From Campylobacteraceae bacterium (lineage in GTDB: Bacteria; Campylobacterota; Campylobacteria; Campylobacterales; Sulfurovaceae): a stretch of DNA of 32,220 nucleotides. Shown here piece after piece: positions 1-8,237 of this stretch. The stretch spans positions 1-32,220 of the forward strand of contig JAMOOX010000132.1 in NCBI GenBank assembly GCA_027065045.1, read 5' to 3'. The notes beneath the pieces were generated by a model. It was not told the DNA's origin. It saw only the letters and a list, made by a program, of their open reading frames with translations, and did no database searches. Position 1 is the first letter of the stretch; every line of letters begins with the position of its first letter. Position numbers and translations under genes: made by a program.

Positions 1-179
1 TTAGATGCTAATGTATTATAAAAAAACTCTTCTGCTATATCTTCTTGATTATTTGAGATACCTCCTACCATTTTTGCTATCTTATCTAATTTCTTATCAG
101 TTTTTTCCATTTGTTCATCTGTTTTAGCTTGTGAAATTGCTAGACTTGCTACTAACTCTTTTAGTTCTTTATCTGTCAT
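1..179 (-). CDS. DUF3782-like protein, N-terminal part (cut by window edge)
   Basis: About 59 residues are visible, reading from ATG at 179 off the left edge. The start is MTDKELKELVASLAISQAKT, then a short charged helical segment with TDEQMEKTDKK and LDKIAKMVGGISNNQ, then EDIAEEFFYNTLAS. This layout (a helical Lys/Asp/Gln-rich lead followed by GGISNNQ and AEEFF) resembles a family of hypothetical proteins common in Campylobacterota, often annotated DUF3782 or PD-(D/E)XK nuclease-like. The catalytic part, if present, lies outside the window. It follows the DUF6172 gene by 11 bases with an upstream GAGG (AGAGGAGTATAAA before ATG), so it may be the tail of the same operon. The function is unknown and the family match is from memory. 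Confidence 0.6.
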   Translation of the reverse strand, partial: MTDKELKELVASLAISQAKTDEQMEKTDKKLDKIAKMVGGISNNQEDIAEEFFYNTLAS

Positions 180-190
180 TTTATACTCCT

Positions 191-502
191 CTAACTATCT
201 TCTACTACTACCTCTTCTTTAATAGGTTTAGCCACCTCTTTTGCCAATATTTCTATATAACACTCTTCCCAATTTTCACTAAGTGTAATATCCAAAGCTT
301 TGATTAAATCTTTGATTTCAATAATATCTGCTTCATCTCTACTCTTACCAAATTTACAATCAAAATCCCAAAACATTGTAGATTTATCTGATAAACTCTT
401 TTTTTTCTCTCTTTTAAGATATTTTCTTATCTCATTTTTGATTGCCTCTAATGTTCTCTCTCTTTTTTTATTACTCTCTTGTAGTTTAAATGTTTTTCTC
501 AT
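191..502 (-). CDS. DUF6172 family protein
   Basis: This is a small basic protein of 103 residues. It starts MRKTFKLQ, has a lysine-rich stretch IRKYLKREKKKSL near residues 26-39, then FWDFDCKFG around 44-52 and a final ECYIEILAK. The pattern (RKTFKL, IRKYxKRERRK, WDFDCxFG, YVEILA) matches the DUF6172 family as I remember it; no biochemical function is established. The ATG directly abuts the TAG stop of the upstream pseudouridine synthase gene with no gap, which implies translational coupling. The gene is the sixth of a leftward run starting at dnaA. Confidence 0.75.
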   Translation of the reverse strand: MRKTFKLQESNKKRERTLEAIKNEIRKYLKREKKKSLSDKSTMFWDFDCKFGKSRDEADIIEIKDLIKALDITLSENWEECYIEILAKEVAKPIKEEVVVEDS

Positions 503-1444
503 CTATTTTATCCTTTTATTAAATTTCCTATCTTTAGGGTCTGTTATTAGTGCTTTAGCACTTCTAAAATTCTCTTTGCTATATAGTATATACTTATTAT
601 CCTTATATTTAAACCTTAGGCTTTGAGCGTGTAGTAATAGCCTTTTTGCTCCTGTATATATTTTTCTCTTCTCAATAGTTAGAGTATCTTCTAAATACTC
701 ATCGCTAATATCAAAATCTGTTCCATATATTGGGTCTCCAATAATAGGATGTTTCACATGAAACAGATGTACTCTAATTTGATGTGTTCTACCAGTATGG
801 GGGTAACAAGCTAATAGTGTAGTATCTAAATCTTTATCATAATATAGAGGTTTAAATAGTGTTTGTGCCTTTTTACCATCAGGTGATATAATTACTTTAT
901 GCTTACTTGTTTCATATCCTATTGGTAGTGTTAAAATAGGTTCATCTACAAATAATTCATCTCTAAACTCCCCATCTACCCATGCTAAATATGATTTTTG
1001 TATCTCTCTCTCTTGAAATAGCATCTTAATATTTTTCTCTGCCAGTTTATTCTTAGAAGATAAAAAGAGTCCTGAAGTCTCCATATCTATTCTATGACAA
1101 CCATTAGCATTTTGCCCTCCAAAGCTTCTTACTTCATCTAGCATTGAGTATGGTGTAGTCATCTTTTTGGGGTGGACTAATACTCCTGATGGTTTATCAA
1201 ATAGCATAAAATCAGGAGTATGAAAGATTGGCTTTAATCCTCTTGAAGATGGTTTGAAATATACTATCTCTACCTCTCCTTGGATTTTTTTATTGCTTTT
1301 AGTCATAGATTGATTATCTATTATTAATCGCCCTCTTGCTATTAATCTTTGTGATTCTCCTTGGGTATAATTAAACTCTTGCATAATATATATAAAAGCC
1401 AAAGACTCCTCTTGGATAAAAAACTTCTCTTTTACAAAGGGCAT
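503..1444 (-). CDS. RluA-family RNA pseudouridine synthase
   Basis: Isomerises uridine to pseudouridine in rRNA or tRNA. The 313 residues have the usual RluA length. Residues ~10-60 form an S4-like RNA-binding region (GESQRLIARGRLIID). The catalytic motif HRIDMETSGL at 117-126 carries the nucleophilic aspartate D120. LFDKPSGVLVHP at 81-92 and HTGRTHQIRVH further on are also family hallmarks. The start at 1444 overlaps the recJ end by 13 bases; the stop abuts DUF6172. Which uridine is modified (an RluC, RluD or TruC role) cannot be told from the sequence. Confidence 0.9.
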   Translation of the reverse strand: MPFVKEKFFIQEESLAFIYIMQEFNYTQGESQRLIARGRLIIDNQSMTKSNKKIQGEVEIVYFKPSSRGLKPIFHTPDFMLFDKPSGVLVHPKKMTTPYSMLDEVRSFGGQNANGCHRIDMETSGLFLSSKNKLAEKNIKMLFQEREIQKSYLAWVDGEFRDELFVDEPILTLPIGYETSKHKVIISPDGKKAQTLFKPLYYDKDLDTTLLACYPHTGRTHQIRVHLFHVKHPIIGDPIYGTDFDISDEYLEDTLTIEKRKIYTGAKRLLLHAQSLRFKYKDNKYILYSKENFRSAKALITDPKDRKFNKRIK

Positions 1445-3024
1445 ATTTCAATCTTTTCAATTAGTAATTGTATTGTAGTTTCACCTCTAAAGTGATTTTC
1501 ATTGATAGTATAGATAATATCTATTTTCTCTCCTACCATTACTTCATCTTCACATCTAAATTTAATAGCATTAAGATAACTATTACCTTGATTTACTATC
1601 ATTTTAAGATGTTCTTTATTTTTACCCATCTTATCACTATGTGAAACTTCTACACCATAAGATATAAATTTAGGACGACTATTTTCATTTCCATAAGGCT
1701 CAAATTGATTTAATATATCTATAATAGTGTTATCTATTAAATCTAGTTTTATTTCACCTATAATATCTTTATCAATATTATCTATTTTATAGTTTTTACT
1801 ATTAAATGATTTTTGTAAGTTTTCTTTAAATATATTAAAATTATCTATATCAAGACTCAATCCAACAGCCATTTTATGACCACCAAAACCCAATAATAGC
1901 TCTTTAGATTGATTAACAATATCAAATAAATCACACTCTCCATAGCTTCTACCACTACCTTTGAGCCTATCTCCCTCCTTTGATAATATAATAGCTGGTT
2001 TTGAGAAATGATTTGATACTCGTGAGGCTACAATCCCCACTACTCCCTCATGCCAATTTTCACCATAAACAATAATTACATCATCATCACTACTTGATTG
2101 AGATATAGCCTCTTTTGTAATAGTAGCCTCTATCTCTTTTCTCTCTTCATTAAACTCTAAAAGCTTAGATAATGACTCTTTGGCTTGATAAATATTAGAT
2201 GAGAGTAAAAAATCAACTCCATAACTAGCATCTTGCATTCTCCCTGCACTATTAATAAGTGGAGCAATTTGAAATCCTATATCATCACCTTTGAAGTTAT
2301 CTCTATTTAAATGCTCTTTTAAAGCCTTTATAGAGGGCAAAGAAGAGTTGCTAAGTAGATTTAGACCCGAGAGTACCATAGCACGATTTATATGTATTAA
2401 GGGCATTACATCTGCTATTATAGCAATAGATACAAGAGATAAATATACTTTGGTATCTACTTTACACTTAAGTGCTATTTTAAGAGATGATATTAAATAC
2501 CAAGCAATTTGAGCCCCACATATCTCATCATAAGGAAAATTACAATCACTTTGCTTTTGATTTATAATTGAATGGGCAGTAGGTAGCTTATTTGGAACGA
2601 TATGATGGTCGGTAATGATAAGCTCTATATTAAGCTTTTTTGCCAAAATAGAGGCCTCTAGGGCAGATATTCCATTATCCACTGTTATTATCAAATCATA
2701 ATCTTTGATTTTATCAATTATTTTAGGACTTAATCCATAACCATCTCTAAATCTATTTGGAATTATAGTTTTAAGCCCTACTCCTATATCATCAAAAAAC
2801 ATCTTCATAATAGTCGTTGATACTACTCCATCAACATCATAATCTCCTATCAAAACAATTTTTTGATTTTTTTGAATTGCTTCAATAATTCTCTCTGTTG
2901 CTTTTATCATATCTTTGAGAGTTGAGGGGTGTGGTAAATCTTTGAGAGATAAAAATCCATCTCTCTCAAAACGATTCTTTAGAGTGCTATTTAAGCCCTC
3001 TAAAGATATTAATTTATAATTCAT
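1432..3024 (-). CDS. recJ: Single-stranded-DNA-specific exonuclease RecJ
   Basis: A 5'-to-3' single-strand DNA exonuclease used in recombination and mismatch repair. The 530 residues contain the DHH phosphoesterase signature: motif I IGDYDVDGVVST (59-70), DNGISA (116-121), the DHH triad at 139-141 (ITDHHIVP), and the DHHA1-domain motif GFGGHKMAVGLS at 379-390. A C-terminal OB-like region with FEPYGNENSRP follows. Its ATG directly abuts the pyrG stop (TAG then ATG). In the origin-proximal cluster with pyrG and an RNA-modifying gene, the linkage looks like a growth-related housekeeping operon rather than a dedicated pathway. Confidence 0.95.
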   Translation of the reverse strand: MNYKLISLEGLNSTLKNRFERDGFLSLKDLPHPSTLKDMIKATERIIEAIQKNQKIVLIGDYDVDGVVSTTIMKMFFDDIGVGLKTIIPNRFRDGYGLSPKIIDKIKDYDLIITVDNGISALEASILAKKLNIELIITDHHIVPNKLPTAHSIINQKQSDCNFPYDEICGAQIAWYLISSLKIALKCKVDTKVYLSLVSIAIIADVMPLIHINRAMVLSGLNLLSNSSLPSIKALKEHLNRDNFKGDDIGFQIAPLINSAGRMQDASYGVDFLLSSNIYQAKESLSKLLEFNEERKEIEATITKEAISQSSSDDDVIIVYGENWHEGVVGIVASRVSNHFSKPAIILSKEGDRLKGSGRSYGECDLFDIVNQSKELLLGFGGHKMAVGLSLDIDNFNIFKENLQKSFNSKNYKIDNIDKDIIGEIKLDLIDNTIIDILNQFEPYGNENSRPKFISYGVEVSHSDKMGKNKEHLKMIVNQGNSYLNAIKFRCEDEVMVGEKIDIIYTINENHFRGETTIQLLIEKIEICPL

Positions 3025-4656
3025 CTACCTTCTATTTTCCAAAGCAAATTTAATAAATGCCAAAATTGATGGGTTTGGAGTTTGTAGTCTTGATGTAAAT
3101 TCAGGATGAAATTGAACTCCTAAAAACCATGGGTGGCTTTTAACCTCTACAGCCTCAATAAGTCCATTTGACTCTCCTGAAATTATCATTCCATTCTCCT
3201 CTAAAATATCTCTATATTTAGGATTTGCCTCATATCTATGTCTATGTCTTTCATAAATTGTAGAGTCATGATAAGCCTTTGCAAGATTAGAACCCTCTAA
3301 GGTATTACACTCATACTCTCCTAATCTCATAGTACCACCAAGTGGTGATTTAGTTGTTCTTACTTGCTTATCTCCACTAGCATCTATAAACTCATCAATT
3401 AGATATATTACAGGTTCATTTGTATCTTCATCAAACTCTACTGAATTAGCATCTTTAATTCCTACTACATTTCTAGCAAACTCAATCATAGCAAGTTGCA
3501 TTCCTAGACATATTCCTAAAAATGGTATTTTATTCTCTCTAGCATATTTAATTGCTTCTATTTTACCCTCTACTCCACGGTTACCAAATCCACCTGCTAC
3601 TAAAACAGCATCGCTATTATGTAGATATTTTTGGCTTCCCTCATCTTCTAATTTTTCACTATCTACCCAGTTAATTCTAATTTTACAATCTAAATTAGCA
3701 CCTGCGTGGATAATTGCTTCTGTAAGAGATTTATATGACTCTTTAAGGTCAAGATACTTTCCTACAAATGCTAAATTTATCTCATTTTTAGGATTTATAA
3801 TTTTATGAACTAAAGAGTCCCATTTATTCATATCAGGCTTTAATTCACCTAGATTTAACTGTTTGCTAATTGGTTCTAATATATCTTGATATAAAAAATT
3901 AATAGGAACTTTATATATACTCTCTGAATCCATAGCATCAATAACAGATTTTATATCTACATCACAGTTAAATGCTATTTTCTCTTTTACATCTTTTGGA
4001 ATAAAATGCTCACTTCTAACAACCAACATATGAGGAGTAAGCCCTATTCTTCGTAACTCTTGGACAGAGTGTTGAGTTGGCTTAGTTTTGAGTTCTCCTG
4101 CTGTTTTGATATATGGCAGTAGTGTAACATGGACATTCATTACACTATCTCTTCCAAATTCATGTTTCATTTGTCTAATAGTTTCTAAAAATGGTAACCC
4201 CTCTATATCTCCTGTTGTACCACCTAATTCTACAATTAAGACATTTTTATTTTCTCCTGCATAGACTATTCTCTCTTTTATCTCATTTACAATATGAGGT
4301 ACTACTTGAATAGTTTTACCTAAATATTTACCTTTTCTCTCATTCTCTATAACAGTTTTATATACTTGACCTGTTGTAAAGTTATTTTTTTGAGTAAGTG
4401 ATGTATCTAAAAATCTCTCATAATGCCCCAAATCCAAATCTGTTTCTGCTCCATCTTTAGTTACAAAAACTTCACCATGTTCTAATGGACTCATTGTACC
4501 TGGGTCAACATTTATATATGGGTCTAACTTTAAAACACCAACTCTAATTCCTGAGTGTTTTAAAAGAGTACCAATACTTGCAGCTGTTATACCTTTACCT
4601 AGAGAACTTAATACTCCACCTGTTACAAATATAAATTTTGTTCTATTTTTTTGCAT
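3025..4656 (-). CDS. pyrG: CTP synthase
   Basis: Converts UTP to CTP using ATP and glutamine. It has 543 residues, the normal full length. The N-terminal synthetase domain shows the nucleotide loop [18 protein letters not shown] (10-27), the ATP/Mg region [12 protein letters not shown] (145-156) and the UTP-binding [14 protein letters not shown] (190-203). The C-terminal class I glutamine amidotransferase domain has GICLGMQLA with nucleophile C383 and the late VQFHPEF His/Glu pair. It starts 9 bases after dnaN, with AAGG ahead of the ATG. Position directly behind dnaN is unusual; many Campylobacterota have gyrB there. Confidence 0.98.
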   Translation of the reverse strand: MQKNRTKFIFVTGGVLSSLGKGITAASIGTLLKHSGIRVGVLKLDPYINVDPGTMSPLEHGEVFVTKDGAETDLDLGHYERFLDTSLTQKNNFTTGQVYKTVIENERKGKYLGKTIQVVPHIVNEIKERIVYAGENKNVLIVELGGTTGDIEGLPFLETIRQMKHEFGRDSVMNVHVTLLPYIKTAGELKTKPTQHSVQELRRIGLTPHMLVVRSEHFIPKDVKEKIAFNCDVDIKSVIDAMDSESIYKVPINFLYQDILEPISKQLNLGELKPDMNKWDSLVHKIINPKNEINLAFVGKYLDLKESYKSLTEAIIHAGANLDCKIRINWVDSEKLEDEGSQKYLHNSDAVLVAGGFGNRGVEGKIEAIKYARENKIPFLGICLGMQLAMIEFARNVVGIKDANSVEFDEDTNEPVIYLIDEFIDASGDKQVRTTKSPLGGTMRLGEYECNTLEGSNLAKAYHDSTIYERHRHRYEANPKYRDILEENGMIISGESNGLIEAVEVKSHPWFLGVQFHPEFTSRLQTPNPSILAFIKFALENRR

Positions 4657-4665
4657 TTATTGACC

Positions 4666-5739
4666 TTAATTTGTTATTGGCATAATTATAGTTATAAAGT
4701 CTTTATCTTTTACTACAAATGGCAGTTTTTTGCTATTAATTCCTATAATAAATTCATTACTATCTATTTGTGATAAAAAATCTATTAAATATTTACTGTT
4801 AAAATTAAGTTCTATATCTTCCTCAATATTAAGATTTATCTCTAATTGTGTTCTTGCTTCTACATTGTTGCTATTTTGCATTAATGAAGAGAAATATACT
4901 GCATTTGTAGTAAAATTAATAGTAATATCTTGAGATATAATAGATATTTGTTTAATTGCCTCTAACATCTCTTTTTTAGGAAATTTTATATTATATTTTA
5001 TCTCTTTTGGAATAATTTTATTATAATCTGGGAATTTACCATTTAAAAGCTTTGTAAATATAAAATATTTATTATTTTGAATTATAAGTTCTTTTTGGTC
5101 ATAGAATATATCAATCTTTTCTAAAAATATTTTCTCTATCTCTACAATAGCCTTTTTAGGTATAATAATAGACAACTCTTTATCATTGTTATTATAGATT
5201 GAAGCTACTGCTAATCTTTTGGTATCTGTACCTACTATATTTGTAACACCCTCTTTTATATCTATCAAAGCACCATTTAGTTCATACTTTGGATTATTAT
5301 TATCAATAGATGGTGTAATCTTTTTTAAATTTCTAATTAAATTTAGAGAATCTAGTGTTATTTGTCCCTTATCTTCAATAGTTGGAAATTTTGGAAATTG
5401 AGATGATTCAAATGTAGGTAATTTAAATTTAGAACGATTTTGTTTAATTATTAAAATCTGTTCATCTAACTCCAAAATTATATCTTCATCTTTTAATATC
5501 CTAATAATATCTAATAATTTTTTACCATTTACTGTAAAACTTCCAAGTTCATATACCTCTATATCTTTTGTTATTATTTTTATACCAATTTCTAAATCTG
5601 TTGCTTTAATAATACATATATCTTTTTCTACATTAAAATATATATGAGATGTAATTTGAGTAGCATCTTTTTTATCTAAAAAAGGTTGTGTATTAATCAG
5701 TATAGACTCTATTATCTGTTTCTTTATTTCAATCTTCAT
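4666..5739 (-). CDS. dnaN: DNA polymerase III subunit beta (sliding clamp)
   Basis: The ring-shaped processivity clamp that tethers polymerase III to DNA. It has 357 residues, typical for the three repeated clamp folds. Recognisable parts include LNGALIDIKEG and VGTDTKRLAVAS in the middle domain, LLNGKFPDYNKIIP, and the C-terminal VKDKDFITIIMPITN with the hydrophobic-Met-Pro ending typical of DnaN. The sequence is diverged and very AT-rich. AGGAG on the minus strand just upstream supports ATG at 5739. It follows dnaA, separated by the 156-base oriC2 region, so its leader overlaps the likely unwinding element. Confidence 0.95.
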   Translation of the reverse strand: MKIEIKKQIIESILINTQPFLDKKDATQITSHIYFNVEKDICIIKATDLEIGIKIITKDIEVYELGSFTVNGKKLLDIIRILKDEDIILELDEQILIIKQNRSKFKLPTFESSQFPKFPTIEDKGQITLDSLNLIRNLKKITPSIDNNNPKYELNGALIDIKEGVTNIVGTDTKRLAVASIYNNNDKELSIIIPKKAIVEIEKIFLEKIDIFYDQKELIIQNNKYFIFTKLLNGKFPDYNKIIPKEIKYNIKFPKKEMLEAIKQISIISQDITINFTTNAVYFSSLMQNSNNVEARTQLEINLNIEEDIELNFNSKYLIDFLSQIDSNEFIIGINSKKLPFVVKDKDFITIIMPITN

Positions 5740-5763
5740 TTTAACTCCTAATATTAGATATAT

Positions 5764-5781
5764 AAGTAGTAGTAGTAGTAG
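5764..5781 (+). promoter_or_regulatory. DnaA-trio motif
   Basis: AAG followed by five TAG triplets on the plus strand. Five bases later comes a reverse-oriented DnaA box (5787-5795). The polarity matches the Bacillus subtilis basal unwinding system as I recall it, where 3'-GAT-5' triplets next to a DnaA box guide a DnaA filament onto single-stranded DNA. AT-rich sequence lies on the far side (5740-5763). Function is inferred from arrangement. Confidence 0.75.
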
Positions 5782-5856
5782 AGTGAGGTGAATATGTTAA
5801 AACATTCAACTCACTACCATTTTACGACTACTTTTAACATCTCTTAATGAATTTAC

Positions 5857-5875
5857 TTATTCACATCTATTCACA
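5857..5875 (+). promoter_or_regulatory. Two tandem DnaA boxes
   Basis: TTATTCACA and CTATTCACA in the same orientation, separated by a single base. The first fits the classical TTATNCACA consensus exactly. Both contain the TTCAC core proposed for Campylobacterota. They lie 21-39 bases from the dnaA stop codon. Confidence 0.85.
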
Positions 5876-5895
5876 TTTCAAATTATATCTTTTTT

Positions 5896-7230
5896 TTAAT
5901 CAATTTTAATTTTATTAGAGCCAATTTTATTAGATAATTCCTCTAATAGCACTCTAAAGTTCTCATCAGTATTAATAATCTCATTTATTTTCTTCATTGA
6001 GTGGCTAATTGCAGAGTGATTTTTCATTCCAAAATATACAGCAATTTGTGGCATTGAGTTTGGAGTGAGATGTCTAGCTAAATAAATTACAATTCTTCTA
6101 GCCTCTACAATACTCTTATTTCTCTTTTTTGATTTTATATCGGATGGCTTTACATTTCTCTCTTTTGATATAAAATTTACAATATCATCTATTGAAATAG
6201 TCTCTTTTTTCTCATCTAATTGGTCTTTTATAGCATTTTGAGTAAATTCTAGTGTAATCTCTTGATTGAGTATAGAACTCAACGCATTAAGCTTTATAAT
6301 AGTCCCCTCAATCTCTCTAATATGACTTCCCATATTACTAGCAAGATAATTAATAACCTCACTACTAATCTCTATCCCATCTAACTCACACTTCTTTTTG
6401 ATAATAGCAATTTTAGTTTCAAGTTTTGGTGGTTGAATATCTGCCATTAATCCCCACTCAAAACGACTTCTAAGTCTATCAACAAGCCCAATGATTTTAT
6501 TAGGTTGTCTATCTGCTGTCATAACAATTTGTTTATTATTTGAGTGTAGTTCATTAAATGTATGAAAAAACTCCTCTTGTACCTTATCTTTACCACTTAA
6601 AAACTGTATATCATCAATAAGTAGTAAATCACACTCTCTAAAGTGTTCTCTAAATCTATCCATATTTTTACTTTTAATATGTGATGTAAATTTATTCATA
6701 AACTGCTCTAGTGTAGTATATAATACTCTTTTACCAAAATTTAGTTGATAATTACCAATGGCTTGAAGTAGGTGAGTCTTACCTAACCCTACCCCACCAT
6801 ATAAAAATAGAGGATTATATAACATTCCTAATTTATCTGCTACACTCTTAGCCGTTGTAAATGCAAATTGATTAGATGTCCCTACTATAAAGCTATCAAA
6901 TGTAAATGATGGATTTAATATTGTACTTTTTGATGATTTTCTTTGAGAATTACTTGTATAGCTTTTTGAATTATCTATCTTTTGGATTTTCTCTTTTACA
7001 CCTATTTTAATTTTAGGCTTTCTCCCACTTAATATCTCAAAAATATTTTCTATATCTTTATGAAATTTTGTATATATCCATTTAGCTACAAATATATTAG
7101 GTGCAATAAAGTATGCTATATCATTTTTAGAGTTTTGGACATCATAAGTGATAAGTTTAATATATCTCTCATAATCTTTAAGAGCAATCTCTTGTTTTAG
7201 TTCTAATAATACTTTTTGACCAATACTCAT
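5896..7230 (-). CDS. dnaA: Chromosomal replication initiator protein DnaA
   Basis: Binds DnaA boxes and opens the origin. It has 444 residues. Domain I (about 1-70) contacts helicase or regulators; a short Ser/Lys/Asn-rich linker at ~80-108 is domain II. The AAA+ domain III has Walker A GGVGLGKT (145-152), Walker B LLLIDDIQFLS (202-212) and the RLRSRFEWG box (252-260). Domain IV carries the helix-turn-helix with GMKNHSAISHSMKKI (401-415). That signature departs from the usual GGRDHTTV form, in line with the altered DnaA-box recognition reported for this class. GGGAG precedes the ATG. It heads the leftward dnaA-dnaN-pyrG-recJ cluster. Confidence 0.98.
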   Translation of the reverse strand: MSIGQKVLLELKQEIALKDYERYIKLITYDVQNSKNDIAYFIAPNIFVAKWIYTKFHKDIENIFEILSGRKPKIKIGVKEKIQKIDNSKSYTSNSQRKSSKSTILNPSFTFDSFIVGTSNQFAFTTAKSVADKLGMLYNPLFLYGGVGLGKTHLLQAIGNYQLNFGKRVLYTTLEQFMNKFTSHIKSKNMDRFREHFRECDLLLIDDIQFLSGKDKVQEEFFHTFNELHSNNKQIVMTADRQPNKIIGLVDRLRSRFEWGLMADIQPPKLETKIAIIKKKCELDGIEISSEVINYLASNMGSHIREIEGTIIKLNALSSILNQEITLEFTQNAIKDQLDEKKETISIDDIVNFISKERNVKPSDIKSKKRNKSIVEARRIVIYLARHLTPNSMPQIAVYFGMKNHSAISHSMKKINEIINTDENFRVLLEELSNKIGSNKIKID

Positions 7231-7363
7231 ATCTCAACTCCCACAGTGAATAACTTCGTGAATTTTATCTAAATTTAGATAAAATTTGAGTTATAAAATA
7301 TAGATGTGAATAGTTTTGTAGTTCTATGTTACTAAAGTTATTAACATGTTAATAAAGGTGTGA
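7231..7363. other. Replication origin, upstream DnaA-box cluster (oriC1) between dnaA and ruvC
   Basis: Contains four TTCAC-core boxes on the minus strand: TTATTCACT (7245-7253), AAATTCACG (7257-7265), CTATTCACA (7305-7313) and TCATTCACA (7359-7367, running into the ruvC start). A fifth, TTATTCACT, lies inside ruvC on the plus strand (7435-7443). Two perfect palindromes, 7261-7286 and 7338-7355, lie between boxes. TGTTACT at 7327-7333 fits the TGTT(A/T)C(A/T) sites described for the HP1021-type response regulator; that assignment is tentative. The region also has to hold the divergent promoters of dnaA and ruvC. Confidence 0.85.
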
Positions 7364-7840
7364 ATGAATATCCTAGGAATAGACCCTGGAAGCCGTAATT
7401 TGGGCTATGCTATAATAAATTACAATAACAGAAGTTATTCACTTATTGAAGCAGGGGTTGTTAAAATCAAGACAACCAACTTACAAGAACAGATAGTAGA
7501 ACTAATAGAAGGACTTGATATAATAATCAAAAGAAATACAATAGATGAAGTAGCAATTGAGGGTATATTTTTTGCATATAATCCACAAAGTGTACTTAAA
7601 CTTGCTCAAATTAGAGGAGCATTATCTCTCAAAATTTTACAAGATATTGGATACTTTTATGAATATACTCCTCTTCAAGTCAAAAAGGCTCTTACAGGAA
7701 ATGGAAAAGCCTCAAAAGAACAAGTAGCCTTTATGGTTAAAAGAGTTCTAGGAATTAAAAAAGAGATAAAACCACTAGATATTACAGATGCTATGGCAAT
7801 AGCAATCACACACTCTCAAAGAGTAAAAATAGGAAAATAG
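7364..7840 (+). CDS. ruvC: Holliday junction resolvase RuvC
   Basis: The endonuclease that cuts Holliday junctions together with RuvAB. It has 158 residues, normal for the family. The four acidic catalytic residues are present at the usual places: D7 in GIDPGS, E66 in VAIEGIFF, and D139 and D142 in [14 protein letters not shown]. The conserved [15 protein letters not shown] lies at 107-121. The start ATG sits inside a DnaA box, so DnaA binding may touch its expression. It is divergent from dnaA and is followed with no gap by the cytidylyltransferase gene (TAG then ATG). Confidence 0.97.
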   Translation: MNILGIDPGSRNLGYAIINYNNRSYSLIEAGVVKIKTTNLQEQIVELIEGLDIIIKRNTIDEVAIEGIFFAYNPQSVLKLAQIRGALSLKILQDIGYFYEYTPLQVKKALTGNGKASKEQVAFMVKRVLGIKKEIKPLDITDAMAIAITHSQRVKIGK

Positions 7841-8221
7841 ATGAAAAAAGTTATAACTTATGGAACATTTGATATTTTACATATTGGACATATAAATATT
7901 TTAAAAAGAGCCAAAGCATTAGGTGATAAATTAATAGTAGGACTCTCATCAGATGAGTTTAATTCAAAAAAGCATAAATCATCACTTTTAAATTATGATA
8001 ATAGAAAAGTAGTTTTAGAATCAATCCGTTATGTAGATATGGTAATCCCAGAAACTAATTGGGAACAAAAAATATTAGATATTCAAAAATATAATATAGA
8101 TATATTTGTAATGGGTGATGATTGGCAAGGTAAATTTGATTTTTTAAAAGATTATTGCCAAGTAATATACCTCTCACGAACAGATGGAATATCTACAACT
8201 CAAATTAAAGAGGAATTATAA
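7841..8221 (+). CDS. Glycerol-3-phosphate cytidylyltransferase-like (TagD family)
   Basis: A small nucleotidyltransferase of 126 residues. It has the N-terminal TYGTFDILHIGHINIL with the HIGH nucleotide-binding motif at 14-17, GDDWQGKF near 92-99, and the C-terminal RTDGISTTQI. These are the hallmarks of CTP:glycerol-3-phosphate cytidylyltransferase, which makes CDP-glycerol. In a Gram-negative cell the product would feed surface polysaccharide decoration rather than teichoic acid; that is inference. No polymerase partner is adjacent. A related substrate such as another polyol phosphate cannot be excluded. Confidence 0.82.
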   Translation: MKKVITYGTFDILHIGHINILKRAKALGDKLIVGLSSDEFNSKKHKSSLLNYDNRKVVLESIRYVDMVIPETNWEQKILDIQKYNIDIFVMGDDWQGKFDFLKDYCQVIYLSRTDGISTTQIKEEL

Positions 8222-8237
8222 ATTAAATAATTATGTT

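Larger units (their letters stand above)
5740..5895. other. Replication origin, unwinding half (oriC2) between dnaA and dnaN
   Basis: Seen: an AT-rich stretch next to dnaN, a run of TAG triplets (5764-5781), a box GGTGAATAT at 5787-5795 (ATATTCACC on the minus strand), an imperfect hairpin (arms 5782-5798 and 5801-5815), and two forward boxes TTATTCACA (5857-5865) and CTATTCACA (5867-5875). Known: Campylobacterota origins have been described at ruvC-dnaA-dnaN with TTCAC-core DnaA boxes on both sides of dnaA, and unwinding in the part downstream of dnaA. Inferred: this is the unwinding half. The same region must also carry dnaN transcription signals. Confidence 0.88.

Noticed and set aside
300-626. 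108-residue plus-strand reading frame, hydrophobic
   Set aside because: It lies antisense to the DUF6172 and pseudouridine synthase genes; the Leu/Ser-rich text is what an AT-rich coding strand gives in reverse, with no ribosome site.
5767-5781. TAG run considered as a simple slippage microsatellite
   Set aside because: Its exact position next to a DnaA box and AT-rich DNA in an origin fits a DnaA-trio better, although slippage may have lengthened it.
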